Positions 36,193-48,663 of a stretch of 64,000 bases of DNA are shown in pieces. Position 1 is the stretch's first letter, and each line of letters opens with the position of its first letter. The position numbers and the translations under genes were made by a program. The stretch is taken from the NCBI RefSeq assembly GCF_031755915.1, contig NC_083389.1, positions 19,321,501-19,385,500 of the forward strand, written 5' to 3'. This stretch comes from Ziziphus jujuba (taxonomy: Eukaryota > Streptophyta > Magnoliopsida > Rosales > Rhamnaceae). The notes beneath the pieces are model-generated. The model was not told the DNA's origin. It did no database searches and saw only the letters and a list, made by a program, of their open reading frames with translations.

Positions 36193-39083
36193 AGTTTTTG
36201 GTTTGGTAATAACAAAGTTGATATATATAAGGATGGCAAAGTTGTTGGTTTTGGAACTTTATGTGATAATTTATATAGACTTGATATATTTAATAATGGT
36301 TTTAATTGTTCTATTAATTCTGTTGTTACCCCTGTTGTTGCTTTTAAACGTCCAAAAGTTAATGATAATTCCTCAATGTTATGGCATAAACGTTTGGGAC
36401 ATATTTCTAAGCAAAAAATGAAAAGGTTAGTGAAAGATGGAATACTTCCAAATCTTGATTTCTCCAACATATCGACTTGTGTAGAATGTGTGAAAGGGAA
36501 GTTAACTTCCAGGGTTAGAAAGGATAAGATAGCTAGGTGTGGAGATATTTTGGAGTTAATCCACACTGATATATATGGACCTTTCACGCCAAATGCTTTG
36601 GGTGGTTATAGGCATTTTATTACCTTCATTGATGATTACTCCCTTTATGAATACGTTAAGTTTATCTATGAGAAGTCGGATTCTTTAGTTGCCTTTAAAG
36701 AGTTTAAGGTAAAGATAGAGCTTCAAAAAGAATAAAAAACTAAAGGCTATGGGATCTGACAGAGGTGGTGAATTTTATGGTAGATATGATGAGACTGGAC
36801 GGAACCCAGGGCCCTTTGCTATTTATTTACGTGAGTGTGGCATTGATGTGCAATATACAATGCCTGGTACTCTTAAGTAAAATGGCATAGTTGAGAGGAA
36901 AAATCGCACTTTGTTGGACATGGTGCGTTCTATGTTGGCAAATTCTAGTTTGCTAGATTACTTATGGGAAGAGGCTTTAAGGACGGTGGCTTATATTTTG
37001 AATCAAGTTCCAAGTAAATCCGTTCCTAAGACTCATTTTGAGTTGTGGTCAGAAAGAAAGCCTAATTTGCACCATTTTCATATATAGGGTTGCAAAGCTG
37101 AAGTATGGATTTATAATCCCCAAATTAAGAAGTTGGATCTTAAAACCATCGGTAGTTATTTTGTTGGCTATTGTATTGGATCTAGGGGTTCAAGATTTTT
37201 TTGTCCATCTCACATCACCAGAATTGCGCAGTCAGACAATGCTATTTATTTTGAAGATGATTTTAAGTTTGATGACAGTAATGGTCCAAGGGAGCTCTAA
37301 TTTAGAGAAAAAGTATACTCATTCCCAATGCTGTTGTTCTTGATAGAGATATTGTTAATCCAGTTGTTATTGAACCAGGAGTTGATCAGGATGAACCCAT
37401 TGTTGAAGAACAGGATGTTCGAGCTATTGTAGATGCTGATGTGCCTTTGAGGAGGTCACAGAGGACTAGGAGATTAGCTATTCCTGATGACTATGAGGTT
37501 TATGTGCAGAAGAATGAGTTTGAGATAAGTGATGATTCAGATCTAGTCACTTATGAGGAAGCTATAAGCAGTTCACACTTAAATTTTTGGTTTGATGCAA
37601 TGGAAGATGAGATGAAATCCATGGCATCAAATGGTGTTTGGGGTTTGATTGAGTTACCTGCGGGTAGCAAGACTATTGTGTGCAAATGGGTCTTTAAGAC
37701 TAAAAGAGACTCTAATGTTCAAATGGAGAGGTATAAATTTAAACTTGTAGCCAAAGGGTTTATCTAGAAAGAATGAATTGATTACATAGAGACATTCTCT
37801 CCTATATCCACAAAGGATTCTCTTAGAATCATTATGGCAATTGTGGTGCATTATAACCTGGAGTTGCACCAAATGGATGTCAGAACTGCTTTTTTGAATG
37901 GTGATTTGTTTTAGAATGTGTATATGGTTCAACCAATTAACTTCCAGCAAATGGGGAATGGTAATTTGGTTTGTAAGCTTAAAAAGTATATTTATGGTTT
38001 TAAGTAGGCTTTGAAACAATGGTATCTCAAATTTGATGAGGTTGTCATAAAAAATGGCTTTAAGGAGAATGTTGTTAATAGGTACATATATATGAAGGTT
38101 AGCGGGAACAGTTTTATATTCTGGTATTGTATGTTGATGACATATCCTTGACTACCAATGGCACTGATTAGCTGAGACAAAGCAGATGTTGTTCAACTAT
38201 TTTGACATGAAAGATTTTGGTGATGTTTCTTTCATTTTGGGCATCAAGATTGTTCGAGATAGGACTAATTATGTGTTGCAGTTGTCTTAGATAGCCTAGA
38301 TTGATAGAATCCTTAAGAGGTTTGATATGCATAATTGTTATCTTGGAATTGTACTAGCCACGAAGGGTGAAAAACTTTCTAAGGATCAATGTCCCAAGAA
38401 TGATAAAGAGAGGATGACGATGAAAAATGTTCGCTATTCTTTAGTAATAGATAGTTTGATGTATGCTCAAGTTTGTACACGATCTGACATAGCTTTTGTT
38501 GTGGGTGTGCTTGGTAGATTTATGAGCAATCTTAGTCCTATTCATTACCAAGCAGTTAAGAAGGTCTTTAGGTATCTTTAAAGGTACTAAAGATCATATG
38601 TTGACATATTGACGCATAAACTCTCTTGATGTAGTTGTTTATAGTGATGCATATTATAAAGGCTGTGTGGATGATAAGAAATCTACCACTGGATATATAT
38701 TTATCATGGTAGGAGGTGCTGTGTCTTGGCGGAGCGCCAAATAATCTTTGACATCATCCTCAACTATGGAGGTAGAGTATGTAGTGTGTTATGAGGCAAC
38801 CTATCATGCAGTTTGGCTTTGGAATTTTATTCGTAATTTGGGAGTAGTTGACTCCATTGAGAGGCCTATTATGATGTATTGTGACAACACTGTAGCGGTG
38901 TCTTTCCCAAGTGCGACGTACATTGATGTAAAGTATTTTGTTGTAAAGAAGAAAGTTAAAGAGGGCCTCATTACTATTGTTCACACGCTGACTTATAGCA
39001 CGGTGGTAGATCTACTGACCAAGGCCTTACCAGTAAGCATATTTGAGGAGCATGCGTCTCGTATGGGATTGTTACGCAGTTGA
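36193..39083 (+). pseudogene. copia integrase, reverse transcriptase and RNase H, decayed
   Basis: The first 181 or so codons from the LTR edge are open: the integrase zinc finger (HKRLGHIS..., CVECVKGK) and DDE core start (HTDIYGPF). The core continues near 36750-36960 ([26 protein letters not shown]). The RT region carries KWVFKTKRD near 37690, QMDVRTAFLNG near 37870 and the catalytic YVDD in LYVDDISLT near 38130. RNase H has VYSDAYYKGCVDDKKSTTGY (38640-38690) and MMYCDNTVAV (38880). The C-terminal frame 38748-39083 ends at TGA. About ten stops and several frameshifts are scattered through it. The inserted LTR separates it from the gag-PR part. Confidence 0.9.
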
Positions 39084-39345
39084 AACTGCTATGGATCAGT
39101 GGGAGTTTATAGTGTATTCTTTAGTAATATCGATGTTGAGTATTATTTATTTCTTTAAGTATGTTGATACATTAATATGTATGTGTGGATCATTATTTAT
39201 TTATGAGATAATTTGTTACTCATATTATTGCTCTTTATATTTACAGGTCTATTGAGAATTTTAGTCTATGTTGATCCATATGTGCCATGATGAGTCCCTA
39301 CTACCTAGTTTGGGTATGTTGTTGTATCATGTCGATACACAATTG

Positions 39346-42300
39346 TGTCAGGACCCGTCCAGAATTCCTTCCCCGGAACCCTAGACAGCCCTGATCCCAG
39401 GGAAACCTTACCGAACCCTCCAACGGAAAATCCGACAGAGCCTCCCTTAAGGGATTTACTTACCACAAATTACCTGCACTGAAAACACACTTCAAAAAAA
39501 CATCCCCTTATTCCTCCCACAGACTACAAACTGGTTCCACAAATTTCAGCACTTCAAAATAAAACAACAGCAGCAACCCAGTGCAATAAAGAACAATTAC
39601 ACGTCCAAAACAGTATACAGAGCATTATACAGATACATGCGGAAGTTATAAAATGACAGATAAAGTAGCAATACAAGATAGAGAGGAAAAAGGGAAGAAA
39701 AACTTCTTGAACCTTTGGCAACGTATTACAACTGCAATAAAAGAATAAACGGGTACTGCCGAACTAAAACAGCGAGGAAGATCAAGTCCGCTCCGAGTGA
39801 ACGCCGACAACCTGGTACCTAGGGGAACAGAATTTAAGAGTGTGAGATGCTAATCATCTCAGTGAGTGACCCTATCTACTGTACAATATAATACCACTGT
39901 AAGGGTATATAAATAATAATTATTTGGAAATAATATTTTCTCTCAAAACCCTTACAATTCTCTCAGTTGGAAAGGTTCCCCTTTTAAAACATTTTCACAA
40001 AACCCTTTATTCATATTCCCCGAAAACCAAGACATCAAATAATTAAATACCGGAAACAGTAATAATTAATTTTAATTCCAAAAACATTTTATTTTTAAAA
40101 CACAGTTCCAAAATCAGTTGATGCACCCACTATATACCAGTGGCGCCAACAGTACCCAGCGTCCCAAGGTACCGCCAGACAGGAGGTTATAGAGAGAAAC
40201 CGGCATACGGTCGCGTGGCGTCCCACTGCCCCGCTGCTAACCAGGTGTCCCAGCCAAAGGGGGTGGCCTACCCTCATCCGATGGCAACCACAGGACAACC
40301 TTATCATATCAACCGCGCGCTACTCACACCCACCTGCGCGCTAATCACATCACCTGCGCGCTAATCACACCCACCTACGCGCTAATCACAACCGTGTGCA
40401 CACTAACCATATCACATATAAACAGAACACCAGTACGTGCACAGTGCATCCAAAAATCATAAAATCCACATGTTTAAATTATATAACAAATTTCACATTT
40501 TTCATAAACATAGCGGGCATAGTCCATCCGCTTGAACCTGGAAATTCTCCGTAATTTCTTTATAATCAACACCATAAATTCCATGATTTTCAAATCCACC
40601 AATTCAAATATCCACATTTTCTCAATAGCATAAATAATTCTCGAAATATAATAATCAAATCTCATAATATTCCATGGGCATATTTTATAAAAATTGAAAT
40701 CACCAACATAACCAAATATTTTCCTTGAAATATTTGAAAGTCAAATCGTGCCCAATTTACCATTAAAACCACACCAATTTCAAAATCCTCAAAACCATAA
40801 AATAATTTCACATGGCATAAATTTGTAGAATGCACATTTTCTTAAATCCAATAAATTCATAAATAATTCCACAATAAATCCAATAAATATTTGGCACATA
40901 GAATTTAAATTCCAAATATTTAAATCGCACATAATATATTCACCAAATAAATTCCCAAAATTAATTTGAAGGTGGGTCACTCACCTGGAGCACGCAATTA
41001 ACCCATGATCCACTACGGGATCAATTCTACGACTCACCGGTGCTCCTAGAACAAAATTCACAGACAGTCAAATAAACTAATATTTTATTCGGGTAAATAA
41101 TACCCAGTACCCGGGGGGTCAAAACACAAACGTTACCTAGAATTTACGAGTTATATACCGAATCGAAGCTCAAGTGATGCTGATCACAGATTCGGTCTCA
41201 ATTTCCAAGGATCGTACCCGACGGGGTCGGAATTTCACCGGGAAGCTTTTCGGATTTCGGCTCTGCAATTCTCCCAAACCGTCGCGAATTGGCACAAACG
41301 GATGCCGGATTCGGGTTCAGGAGGTCAAACACAGCGGACTGGAGCTGACCGGAATTTCGGGTACTCGCCGGAACAGTAATTTCCGGCGGGCCGCCACGGT
41401 CACCGGCAACCGTCGCCGGCGGCGGCGCGTGCGGTGGCCGTTGGCTGTGAAATTTTGCAGACTTGTAGATCTTGAGGAGAGCAATCCAACGGGACCGGCG
41501 GTGAGTAAAACGGAGGCCGGACGGCGGAGAAATCACCGTTTGAAGATTTCCGACCCCTCGCCGGAAAACGCTCCGATCCCGGCGCGTCGGTGGTCCGATG
41601 GCCGTGATTTTTGGTGGATCGGCCGAACTTGAGGAGAGGATCAAGGGTGACTGGCGCGTGTGGCCGGAAAATGGCTGGAACAGTGTCGATTCGCGGTGGC
41701 CGGCGGTGGAGGGGAAAAACTCGCCGTCGAACTTCGGAGCTCCGATCCGGGCGCGTCCGGCGGCCGTTCACCGTGAAATTTGGAGGTTTTTTCGGAAATG
41801 AGGTGGGCAATCTGGCTGGCCGGCGCATGTACAGTAACTCGGCCGGAAAGTTTGAAAATTACCGGCGGCCGGCGACTCTCTCTCTCTCTTTCTCTCTCCT
41901 CTCTCTCTTTCTCTCTGTTCCCCGAGAGTTTTACCAAATAAAAACCCTTGTGTGACACTGTTCATACCACGTGGACCAATCAGAAGCTGACACGTGGCGT
42001 TTCACTGTTCACCGACCCAAAAACATTAAAATAATACGGTATCCGGTAAACTTCAAACGTCCATAACTTTTTAACCGAATGTCCGTTTTGAGCGTGCTGC
42101 TAGTCTGTGAACTCGTATCGATGAGCACTTCACAACCACACACGAGTCAAAGCTCAATTCCCCATAAACAAAAAGTCAACTCCGACACCCCCTGGACAGT
42201 TTGGACTGCAACTTGTTTCGTCCATAACTTTCAAACCGTAGCTCCATTTTCGACGTGCTACCAGTCTACGAACTCGGGGCATCGTGCACTTCACCACGGT

Positions 42301-42430
42301 ACCCTGGTCAACTCGAAATTCCCACCAAGTCAAAAAGTCAACTTTTGACCCCTTCGGTCAACGGTCAACCTCGGTCAACGTGCACGGATTTATGGCATTG
42401 TGGGGGGGGGGGGGGGGGAGGGGGGTGTAC
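39346..42430 (-). repeat. gypsy LTR, probably solo, degraded right end
   Basis: It starts TGTCAGGACCCGTCC at 39346 within the copia 3' untranslated region and follows the other LTRs to CGTGCACGGATT (42390). The last about 40 bp are altered: TATGGCATTG, a 17-G run, AG, then GGGGGTGTAC, which still resembles the family end (GGGGTGTTACA). The end is therefore placed near 42430. AATTG (39341-39345) precedes it; no matching right duplication is seen. Paired G-boxes at 41968-41973 and 41991-41996, CCAAT between them, CT tract at 41877-41920. Confidence 0.9.
42402..42418 (+). repeat. 17-G homopolymer
   Basis: An uninterrupted G run, then AG and five more G. Potential G-quadruplex, and a site where base calls may be unreliable. 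Confidence 0.95.
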
Positions 42431-42658
42431 GTGGTTAGGTAAATCTCTACTACCTAGACTGAGTTTATGGCATGCAAAATACTCAGTTGAAATGATATCA
42501 TATTTTGGGAGATTTACTAAGAGAATCTCTACTACTTAGGCTAGTATATTGTTGTACCCTATCGACATGCTATATATTTAGATGAAATGGTATTTTATTT
42601 TGGGAGATTCTGTAGTAAATGAGTTTTGGATGTTGTATATGTGATGATTATGCAGTCC
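42431..42658 (+). other. copia 3' untranslated region
   Basis: No gene. Short repeats AAATCTCTACTACCTAG / GAATCTCTACTACTTAG and ATTTTGGGAGAT[TC] occur twice, and similar text flanks the gypsy LTR on its left (39297-39325). Confidence 0.6.
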
Positions 42659-42669
42659 AAGTGGGAGGA
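42659..42669 (+). other. polypurine tract of the old copia
   Basis: AAGTGGGAGGA immediately before the 3' LTR start TGTTAGATAAAT. Confidence 0.85.
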
Positions 42670-43191
42670 TGTTAGATAAATAAATAATTGTGGACTTAGC
42701 ATGATCAATTACTCATTTACAGGGGCCATTTATGCCATTAATAGGACTGACTTGTTTATTATTTTGTAGTAGGGACCTTGATCATACACTTTTTTTAATA
42801 TGCCAGTTAGCCTATTGGATTGAAGGATCAACTCTCTTTAGAAGCTCATTTTGACTTACCTATATTTTTATTTTTATTATTATTTCTTATTAAATTATTA
42901 TTATTTTAGTGTGCGTTAAAATTAATGGATAAGTCTGACTTGCACAGACTATAAAAGATCTAGGGCAAGTAAAAAAATACATACCATATTTTTTAGATTA
43001 GGATTTTCAAAGATCAGTTTGAGAGTGATTTGAAAGTAATGTGTCCATAGGCATTACTATTATGGTGTTTTTTACTTTGCAGGATTACAAATTTAATTTA
43101 TCAATGGCCGCATTTAGAGGTTAGTAATTTTATGCTTTAATGGAATTTATTATGCATATTTTAGATTCGCATAGTTAAGATAAATCTAACA
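42670..43191 (+). repeat. copia 3' LTR (522 bp)
   Basis: TGTTAGATAAAT...AAATCTAACA with short TGTTAGAT / ATCTAACA inverted ends. It pairs with 30225-30702 with clear divergence. It ends within YJU2-like coding sequence. Confidence 0.9.
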
Positions 43192-43458
43192 CTGACTTGA
43201 TGTTGAGCTCGGCAAAGCAATTTGTACAGTTGCAATAGATTCTAAATTTTTGAATCCCCAAATATAAGTCTCCGATTGCTTCCTCTATTCGGGAATTGAA
43301 TTTGGTGCCCTTGTTTATATAATCTTCGGATGTTTTGCACTGAATGCTTATTGGAAGCATCATCTGAACCTTATTCTGAATAGTTTTTCTTCTCTTACCT
43401 AACTTGAACAGATCGAAATCTTCCAAATAGTTCTTGTTAACTACCTTCCTTTCAGAAT
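43192..43458 (-). pseudogene. YJU2-like pseudogene B, N-terminal part
   Basis: From 43458 the frame reads SERKVVNKNYLEDFDLFKLG, KVQMMLPISIQC, INKGTKFNSR, DLYLGIQKFRIYCNCTNCFA and ELNIKS. This is the conserved N-terminal block of YJU2/CWC16 splicing factors. The initiator codon is ATT rather than ATG, and the first zinc pair is damaged (CKTS instead of CxxC), while CTNC remains. Coding sequence stops exactly at the copia 3' LTR (43191). The C-terminal part is at 30035-30202. It has no intron over the span, so a retrocopy is likely. It is clearly separate from copy A, which has different substitutions. Confidence 0.82.
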
Positions 43459-44989
43459 GGACTAATCTCTTGAGATGATGACCTAAATTTTTCTTGTAGC
43501 TTAAGTTTGAGAAGTATGAGAGAATATGAAAAATTTTACTTGTGGATTGCCCAATTATAGAGCGAGCAAACCCATCTCAACAAGGAATAGGAGAAGTATC
43601 CTTTTTGCTTTTGCTTTTTCTTTTTCTTAATATTTTTATTTCCTAAATTCTTTTTTTTTTTTTTTTGGAATGTAGTGTGGGCATCATTTTGATGCATATA
43701 TATACATATATTTCTTTGAAATCGAAATTGTCTCGAATAGAGGGAGAGCAGAGTATAAATTCAGATAATCTGAACTCTAGTGGAGAAATTTATCAAAGTT
43801 TTGAAATATTGAATAAACCACATCCAATTAAATTAATTACCATAGTTAAAGTATGTAAAAAGGTTATACATTTCGAATGATGTGGAGCTGAAAAAACAAA
43901 AAAAAGGATAGAAATTTGTAATTGATAAATGCCAATGATGTGTTATAATTTTTGGTAAGAGAGAGGCGTAGAAGAGGACTGTTCAATTTAAAAGAAAATG
44001 TCTTGTTGTAAATGAAAGAATTAAAAGGCATCCTCAAATAATCAAGTATGGAAGTTCTATGTTGTTATATTATCTTTTTTTTTTTAAGGCTAAAATAATC
44101 TTCATGGTGTTTAGCTTATGGGGTAGAGAAGTTTATGCAAGTTTGGTGTATGCTTTGCCTTGTATATATATATATATATAGATTCCAAGTTTTGCAGTTT
44201 TGAATTAATGGAGCTACTCAAGTTTGCTAAATCAAAATTGAACCAATCATACAATGGATTTGAAGGTTTAGTGCCTCGGAAAGTATAGATAGTCTTCTCT
44301 TGTGTAATATATATATATATATATATACACACACACTATGAAAATTAGATATGGATATTAGATTATGTAATGTATTTGTCAACCTTCTTTTGTGTCCTTA
44401 TGTGGCATAAATTTTTGGTTAGTTGTATTAAAATCAATCTTCATGATTTATTAGATCATATGACTTAGTACAATATAATCATTGGTTTTATGCTTGGTTT
44501 TCAATCCCATCAGTTGTGATATGCCATTATATAGCATGGTGAATTCTGTCCAGTGGCCACCAACTTTGAAGCATTTGATGAAGCTTTGATCTGTCATGTA
44601 TACTTTGACTGCCTTATCATAACTATAACTACCATAAATCGCTTTTTGATGAATAAATAACTAATTTCATTATAAATTAATAGTTATACTAGCTCATTAT
44701 TTTAGAAGATAATTATTGTGTCTTGTTTTTGATTTGTAATCTAACTAGTAAACATCACTTTCGTGTGTGTCCTCTAATCTAAAATCCTTTGCAAATTTAC
44801 TTTCTCAAATATTGATTGTGGTTACGACTTAATATTGTTTTCGGTTACCCAAGTTGTATTTCCTTTTTTTTTTTTTAATGCAAAGGGTACCCTATTTTGT
44901 GTTCTTCTCTGTATGCTGCATTCTAACAAATTCTAGTATGTAGTTTCACTTTCTTACTTCATGTTTCATTACTCAAATGTAGCTCTAGG
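43459..44989. other. AT-rich intergenic DNA
   Basis: No gene supported. It contains poly-T (43650-43666), TA microsatellites (44162-44181, 44308-44328) and short open frames of low complexity. Confidence 0.55.
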
Positions 44990-45563
44990 AAGGGTTATGT
45001 GGCAATAAAGCCACTTTTAGCCTTGTTAATTAAGCCACTTTGTTTGACTAAGGAGGTGAAATGATAACAAGAAACAAGTTGTCTTTACAGCTTGCAAAAG
45101 ACAAAATAAAATTTCAATTTAACAACTCCACTGCCTCTTTTAATTGCCATTGTTCACGTATATATATTCATCTCCACTCGTTACAAAACCCATCCCATTC
45201 TCATAGAAGCCACTTCCACTTTGAGGCGTATGAGATATATTTAAAAGAAAAGAGAGAGAAGGAGAGTATCATAGAGAGAATTCTAAGAGGGTTTCTCTTA
45301 AATATTTGTCTTTCCTTTGTAAGAAATAGTGTATTTTTCTCCTATTATAAAAGAGGATTTTGTCAATTGTACACACCTTATTTTAGAGAGAAATTATTAT
45401 ATTTTTTTTACTATAATAAAATCCTTCTGCAATTATTAGTTATTTTGTGTTTATTTTATTTGAGTATTTTATATACAAATTTCTCATTTTTATAATTTTT
45501 ACTTCATCTGGAATGGTTTTTGCTTTAGCTATAATTGTATGTCTCATATCACAATATCTTAAT
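44990..45563 (+). repeat. probable 5' LTR of the 45-kb copia
   Basis: The segment before the primer site has a TATA-like TATATATATT at 45159-45168. It also has an open frame (45061-45495) rich in Leu/Tyr/Phe that I take as chance. With no second LTR to compare, both ends are guesses; a TG near 44998 is a possible start. Confidence 0.45.
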
Positions 45564-45565
45564 AG

Positions 45566-45578
45566 TGGTATTATAGCC
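45566..45578 (+). other. primer-binding site, degenerate
   Basis: TGGTATTATAGCC, two changes from the initiator Met tRNA complement TGGTATCAGAGCC. Confidence 0.7.
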
Positions 45579-45644
45579 TGGTTGGTTTATAGCAAGTTTT
45601 TGAGCTCAATCAGATCTAGTAAGTGAAAAGAGGCACATTCATCA

Positions 45645-46440
45645 ATGGCAACGAAGTACGAAATAGAAAAAATTCAATGGGAATAATTTCTCATTGTGGA
45701 AAATAAGAATAAAAGCAGTTTTAAGAAACGATAACTGCTTGGCAACAATTAAAGAATGGCCCGCAAAGCTATTGCTATTGCTCTTGCAATTGCTAATGTA
45801 CACCTAGCATTAGCCGACGAAGCATTGTTAAGCATGTCGGAGTTGGAGAAAAAGATAGCAAAAGAAATATGGGACACTCTAACAAAATTGTACAAGGCCA
45901 AATCACTACACAACAAAATATTCTTGTAAAGAAGGCTTTACACTCTTCAGATGATGGAGTCTATAATGGCTGACCACATCAACACCCTCAATACTTTATT
46001 TTCACAGCTTAGAGCAATGAGGCATAACATAGACACGGGTGAACATGTTGTGATTCTGATTCAAAGTCTACCTTATTCGTATGATTAACTCATTGTCAAC
46101 TTAACCAACAACATAGAAATTTTAGTCTTCGATGATATTGCAGCTGTGGTTCTTAAAGAAGAAAGTCGGCACAAAAGCAAAGAAGATAGATTAGAAAGCT
46201 CACAACAAGTTGAAGTTTTGATGATGATGATGAAAGGGAGATCAATGGAACATGGCCCCAGTGGGAGTCAAAATAGAGTAGATCAAAATTCAGAAGTAAA
46301 AAAAATGTCAAATGTCATCACTGTGGCAAAAAAGAGCACTACAAAGGAAGTGTTGGCATCTTAAGAAGAACAAAAAAGCCAAAGAAAAATGTACTGAGTT
46401 TTCAAAAGTTCAAGGTTGTATGGCAAGTACCTTAGATGAT
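45645..46440 (+). pseudogene. copia gag, decayed
   Basis: Starts MATKYEIEKIQW at ATG 45645. Further gag blocks are AIALAIANVHLALADEA, AKEIWDTLTKLYKAKSLHNK, NTLFSQLRAMRH and VILIQSLPYSYD, typical of UBN2-type copia gag. Frameshifts occur soon after the start (near 45700) and stops at about 45927 and 46086. A zinc-knuckle remnant (CHHCGKK) lies near 46317 in a shifted frame. Confidence 0.82.
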
Positions 46441-47626
46441 GGTGAAATTTTATATAGCTAAGCAACAATAGTTACTGAAGGCAAAAGAAGATTCGCTGAT
46501 GTCTGGCTTATGGACTCAGGAGCAACATGGCATATGACCCCTCGGAGGGAATGGTTCCACCAATATGAACCTATCTTGGGAGGACCTGTGTTCATGTGAG
46601 ACCATCATGCCTTAAATATTGCTGGTATTAGTACCATCAAATTAAAGATGTATGATGGCATGGTTCGCACCATCTAGAAGGTATAACACGTGAATGGCCT
46701 TGCGAAAAATCTATTGTCTTTAGGACAATTAGATAATAGTGGGTACAAAACCCATATTCAAGATGAAACCATGAAAATAATTAAAGGCACGCTTATGGTG
46801 ATGAAAACGGAAATGATAGCTGCAAATCTGTATGTGCTTAAAGGAGAAACACTACAAGATGGAGAAGCATCTATAGCGTCACTAAGTTCTACAGAAAAAT
46901 CAACGATGATGTGACATTGTAAGCTTGGCCACATTTCGGAACAAGATTTGAAGATTCTCACTGAACAAAAGCTTCTTGTAGGGCTCAAAAAGGTTTCATT
47001 ACCCTTTTGTGAGCATTGTGTTAATAGTAAGCAGCATAGGTTATAAAGTTCAGCAATTCTAATGCTAGAAGCAAAGCTGTCTTAAAGTTGATTCACTCCA
47101 ATGTTTAGCAAGCACCAATTCTATCCCTAAGAGGTGCAAGATACTTCGTATCTTTTATTGATGATTACTCCATGAGATGTTAGGTGTACCCAATCAATAG
47201 AAAAGCGGATGTATTTCCAGTCTTCAAAATATTCAAAGTGCGAGTGGAATGTCAATTTGAGAAGAAGATAAAATCTTTTAGGACAGACAATGGAGGAGAA
47301 TATATTGGTGAAGAAATTGATAGCCTCTGTCAACAAAAAGGTATTAAAACGCAATTCATGGTGACATACACTCCACAGCAAAATGGAGTAGCAGAGTGGA
47401 TGAACAAAACCTTATTGGAATGGACAAGGGCGATGTTGAGAACTATGGGGATGGCTAAGTAATTTTGGGCAAAAGTAGTTAAGATTGCCTGCTATGTGAT
47501 CAATCAGTCACCATCAATCGCAATTGATCTCAAAATGCTGATGGAGATGTGGACTGGTAAGTCAGCTAATTATTCTCGCTTACATACACTTAGAAGTCCT
47601 GTTTATGTTATGTACAATGCACAAGA
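46441..47626 (+). pseudogene. copia protease and integrase, decayed
   Basis: The protease active site reads WLMDSGATWHMTPRREWF near 46505-46560. The integrase zinc finger follows (KLGHISEQDLK, CEHCVNSK; 46920-47030). The DDE core is kept in the 92-codon frame 47184-47462: FRTDNGGEYIGEEI and TYTPQQNGVAEWMNKTLLE. Downstream FWAKVVKIACYVINQSPS runs to the insertion point at 47626. At least six stops are present. The coding text resumes at 53817. Confidence 0.85.
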
Positions 47627-48663
47627 TGTTGGGGTGAGAAGGTTATGACCAAGAGCAAGCTAGCTTGAAGTGTTAGCAACAAGCAAGCTTTTGGTGATGC
47701 TCTTGGGAATGGTTGTGTGTGAGTTGTGTTTTTAGGTTTTGGTTATGGTGTTTTCTGGTTTTTAGGGTTCCTAGAGTGTTCTAAGGTGTTGAAGAAGAGA
47801 TAAGAAGAAAGGAACCACGTTGCTTTTGAAAAATGAGGCTTGGATGTGTAGCCATTTCATTCATTTTACTATATAAGCTTGAAATTACAACTAGTTCACA
47901 CATGCCAAGCATGTGAGCTTACAAAATGAGTAAAATATTTGAAATTTAAAAAGTAAAATGGTCAACACCTAACTTTTCATACACAAAAGAGTCAAAAACC
48001 AGCTGCAACATGTCTATTCCAAATATAGTAAAAAGTGGCACATGGTTTGAACTAAGTTCCCATTGTTTAACTAGTTTGGGTAAACAACCAAACTAGCTTC
48101 ACCTACTTAGTTTCCCTTTGTATATGCCTATGAAACTTGGTTTGAAGCATCTGTGGTCATCCATAAATATTTTTCCAAGAGCTAGGAATGTTCTGGAACC
48201 GGATCATGGGCCAAACAGCTCCAAAACTGACCCATACTCTGCATACTGGGCCCATCAGATACAGCAATCTGTTTGGAATAGAAAATGGACTTTCCCATGT
48301 CATTTGGACCTGAAATGTGAACCATAGTCTTCTATATATTTCTGTAGACATCCCTCAAAATTTCAGCCCAAAACTCCATTTGCAACCTGAGATATAAGAT
48401 AAATAGTAGAACTACGTTGCTGGAAATTATGAATCCAGCACCATAGGCATTTCAAGCATAACATTCCTACTCTTTTGTGCATAATTTTGCCTATACTTTT
48501 GCATACATAACTTAGGCACAAAACATTATCAAAATATACCTTGCATAAATTAAAACATACAAAAAAAAAATATAAACTCATAAAAGGAAAGGATTTGATA
48601 CCAAGGTGTGCATGCTAGCCCGTGACATGCACCATCAAGTGGCAAAATTGCCACACTTCAACA
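47627..48663 (-). repeat. 3' LTR of the young copia
   Basis: TGTTGGGGTGAGAAGG...CACACTTCAACA on the + strand. A TATA-like TTATATAG (minus strand) lies at 47869-47876. Differences from the other LTR cluster at 48150-48180, including four within about 25 bp. Confidence 0.96.

Larger units (their letters stand above)
30225..43191 (+). mobile_element. old Ty1/copia element inserted in YJU2-like pseudogene B
   Basis: Order on the + strand: truncated 5' LTR (30225-30702), Met-tRNA primer site, long leader, gag, PR remnant, IN, RT, RNase H, polypurine tract, 3' LTR (42670-43191). IN before RT defines copia. Two gypsy LTRs are inserted within it (33201-36187 and 39346 to about 42430). The LTRs differ at many positions and the coding region has many stops, so the element is old. 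Its 3' LTR directly abuts YJU2-like coding sequence at 43192. Confidence 0.9.

Noticed and set aside
45061..45495. 144-codon + frame upstream of a copia gag
   Set aside because: It sits in the probable LTR/leader just before the primer site. Tyr/Phe/Leu-rich with no family resemblance; probably chance in AT-rich DNA.
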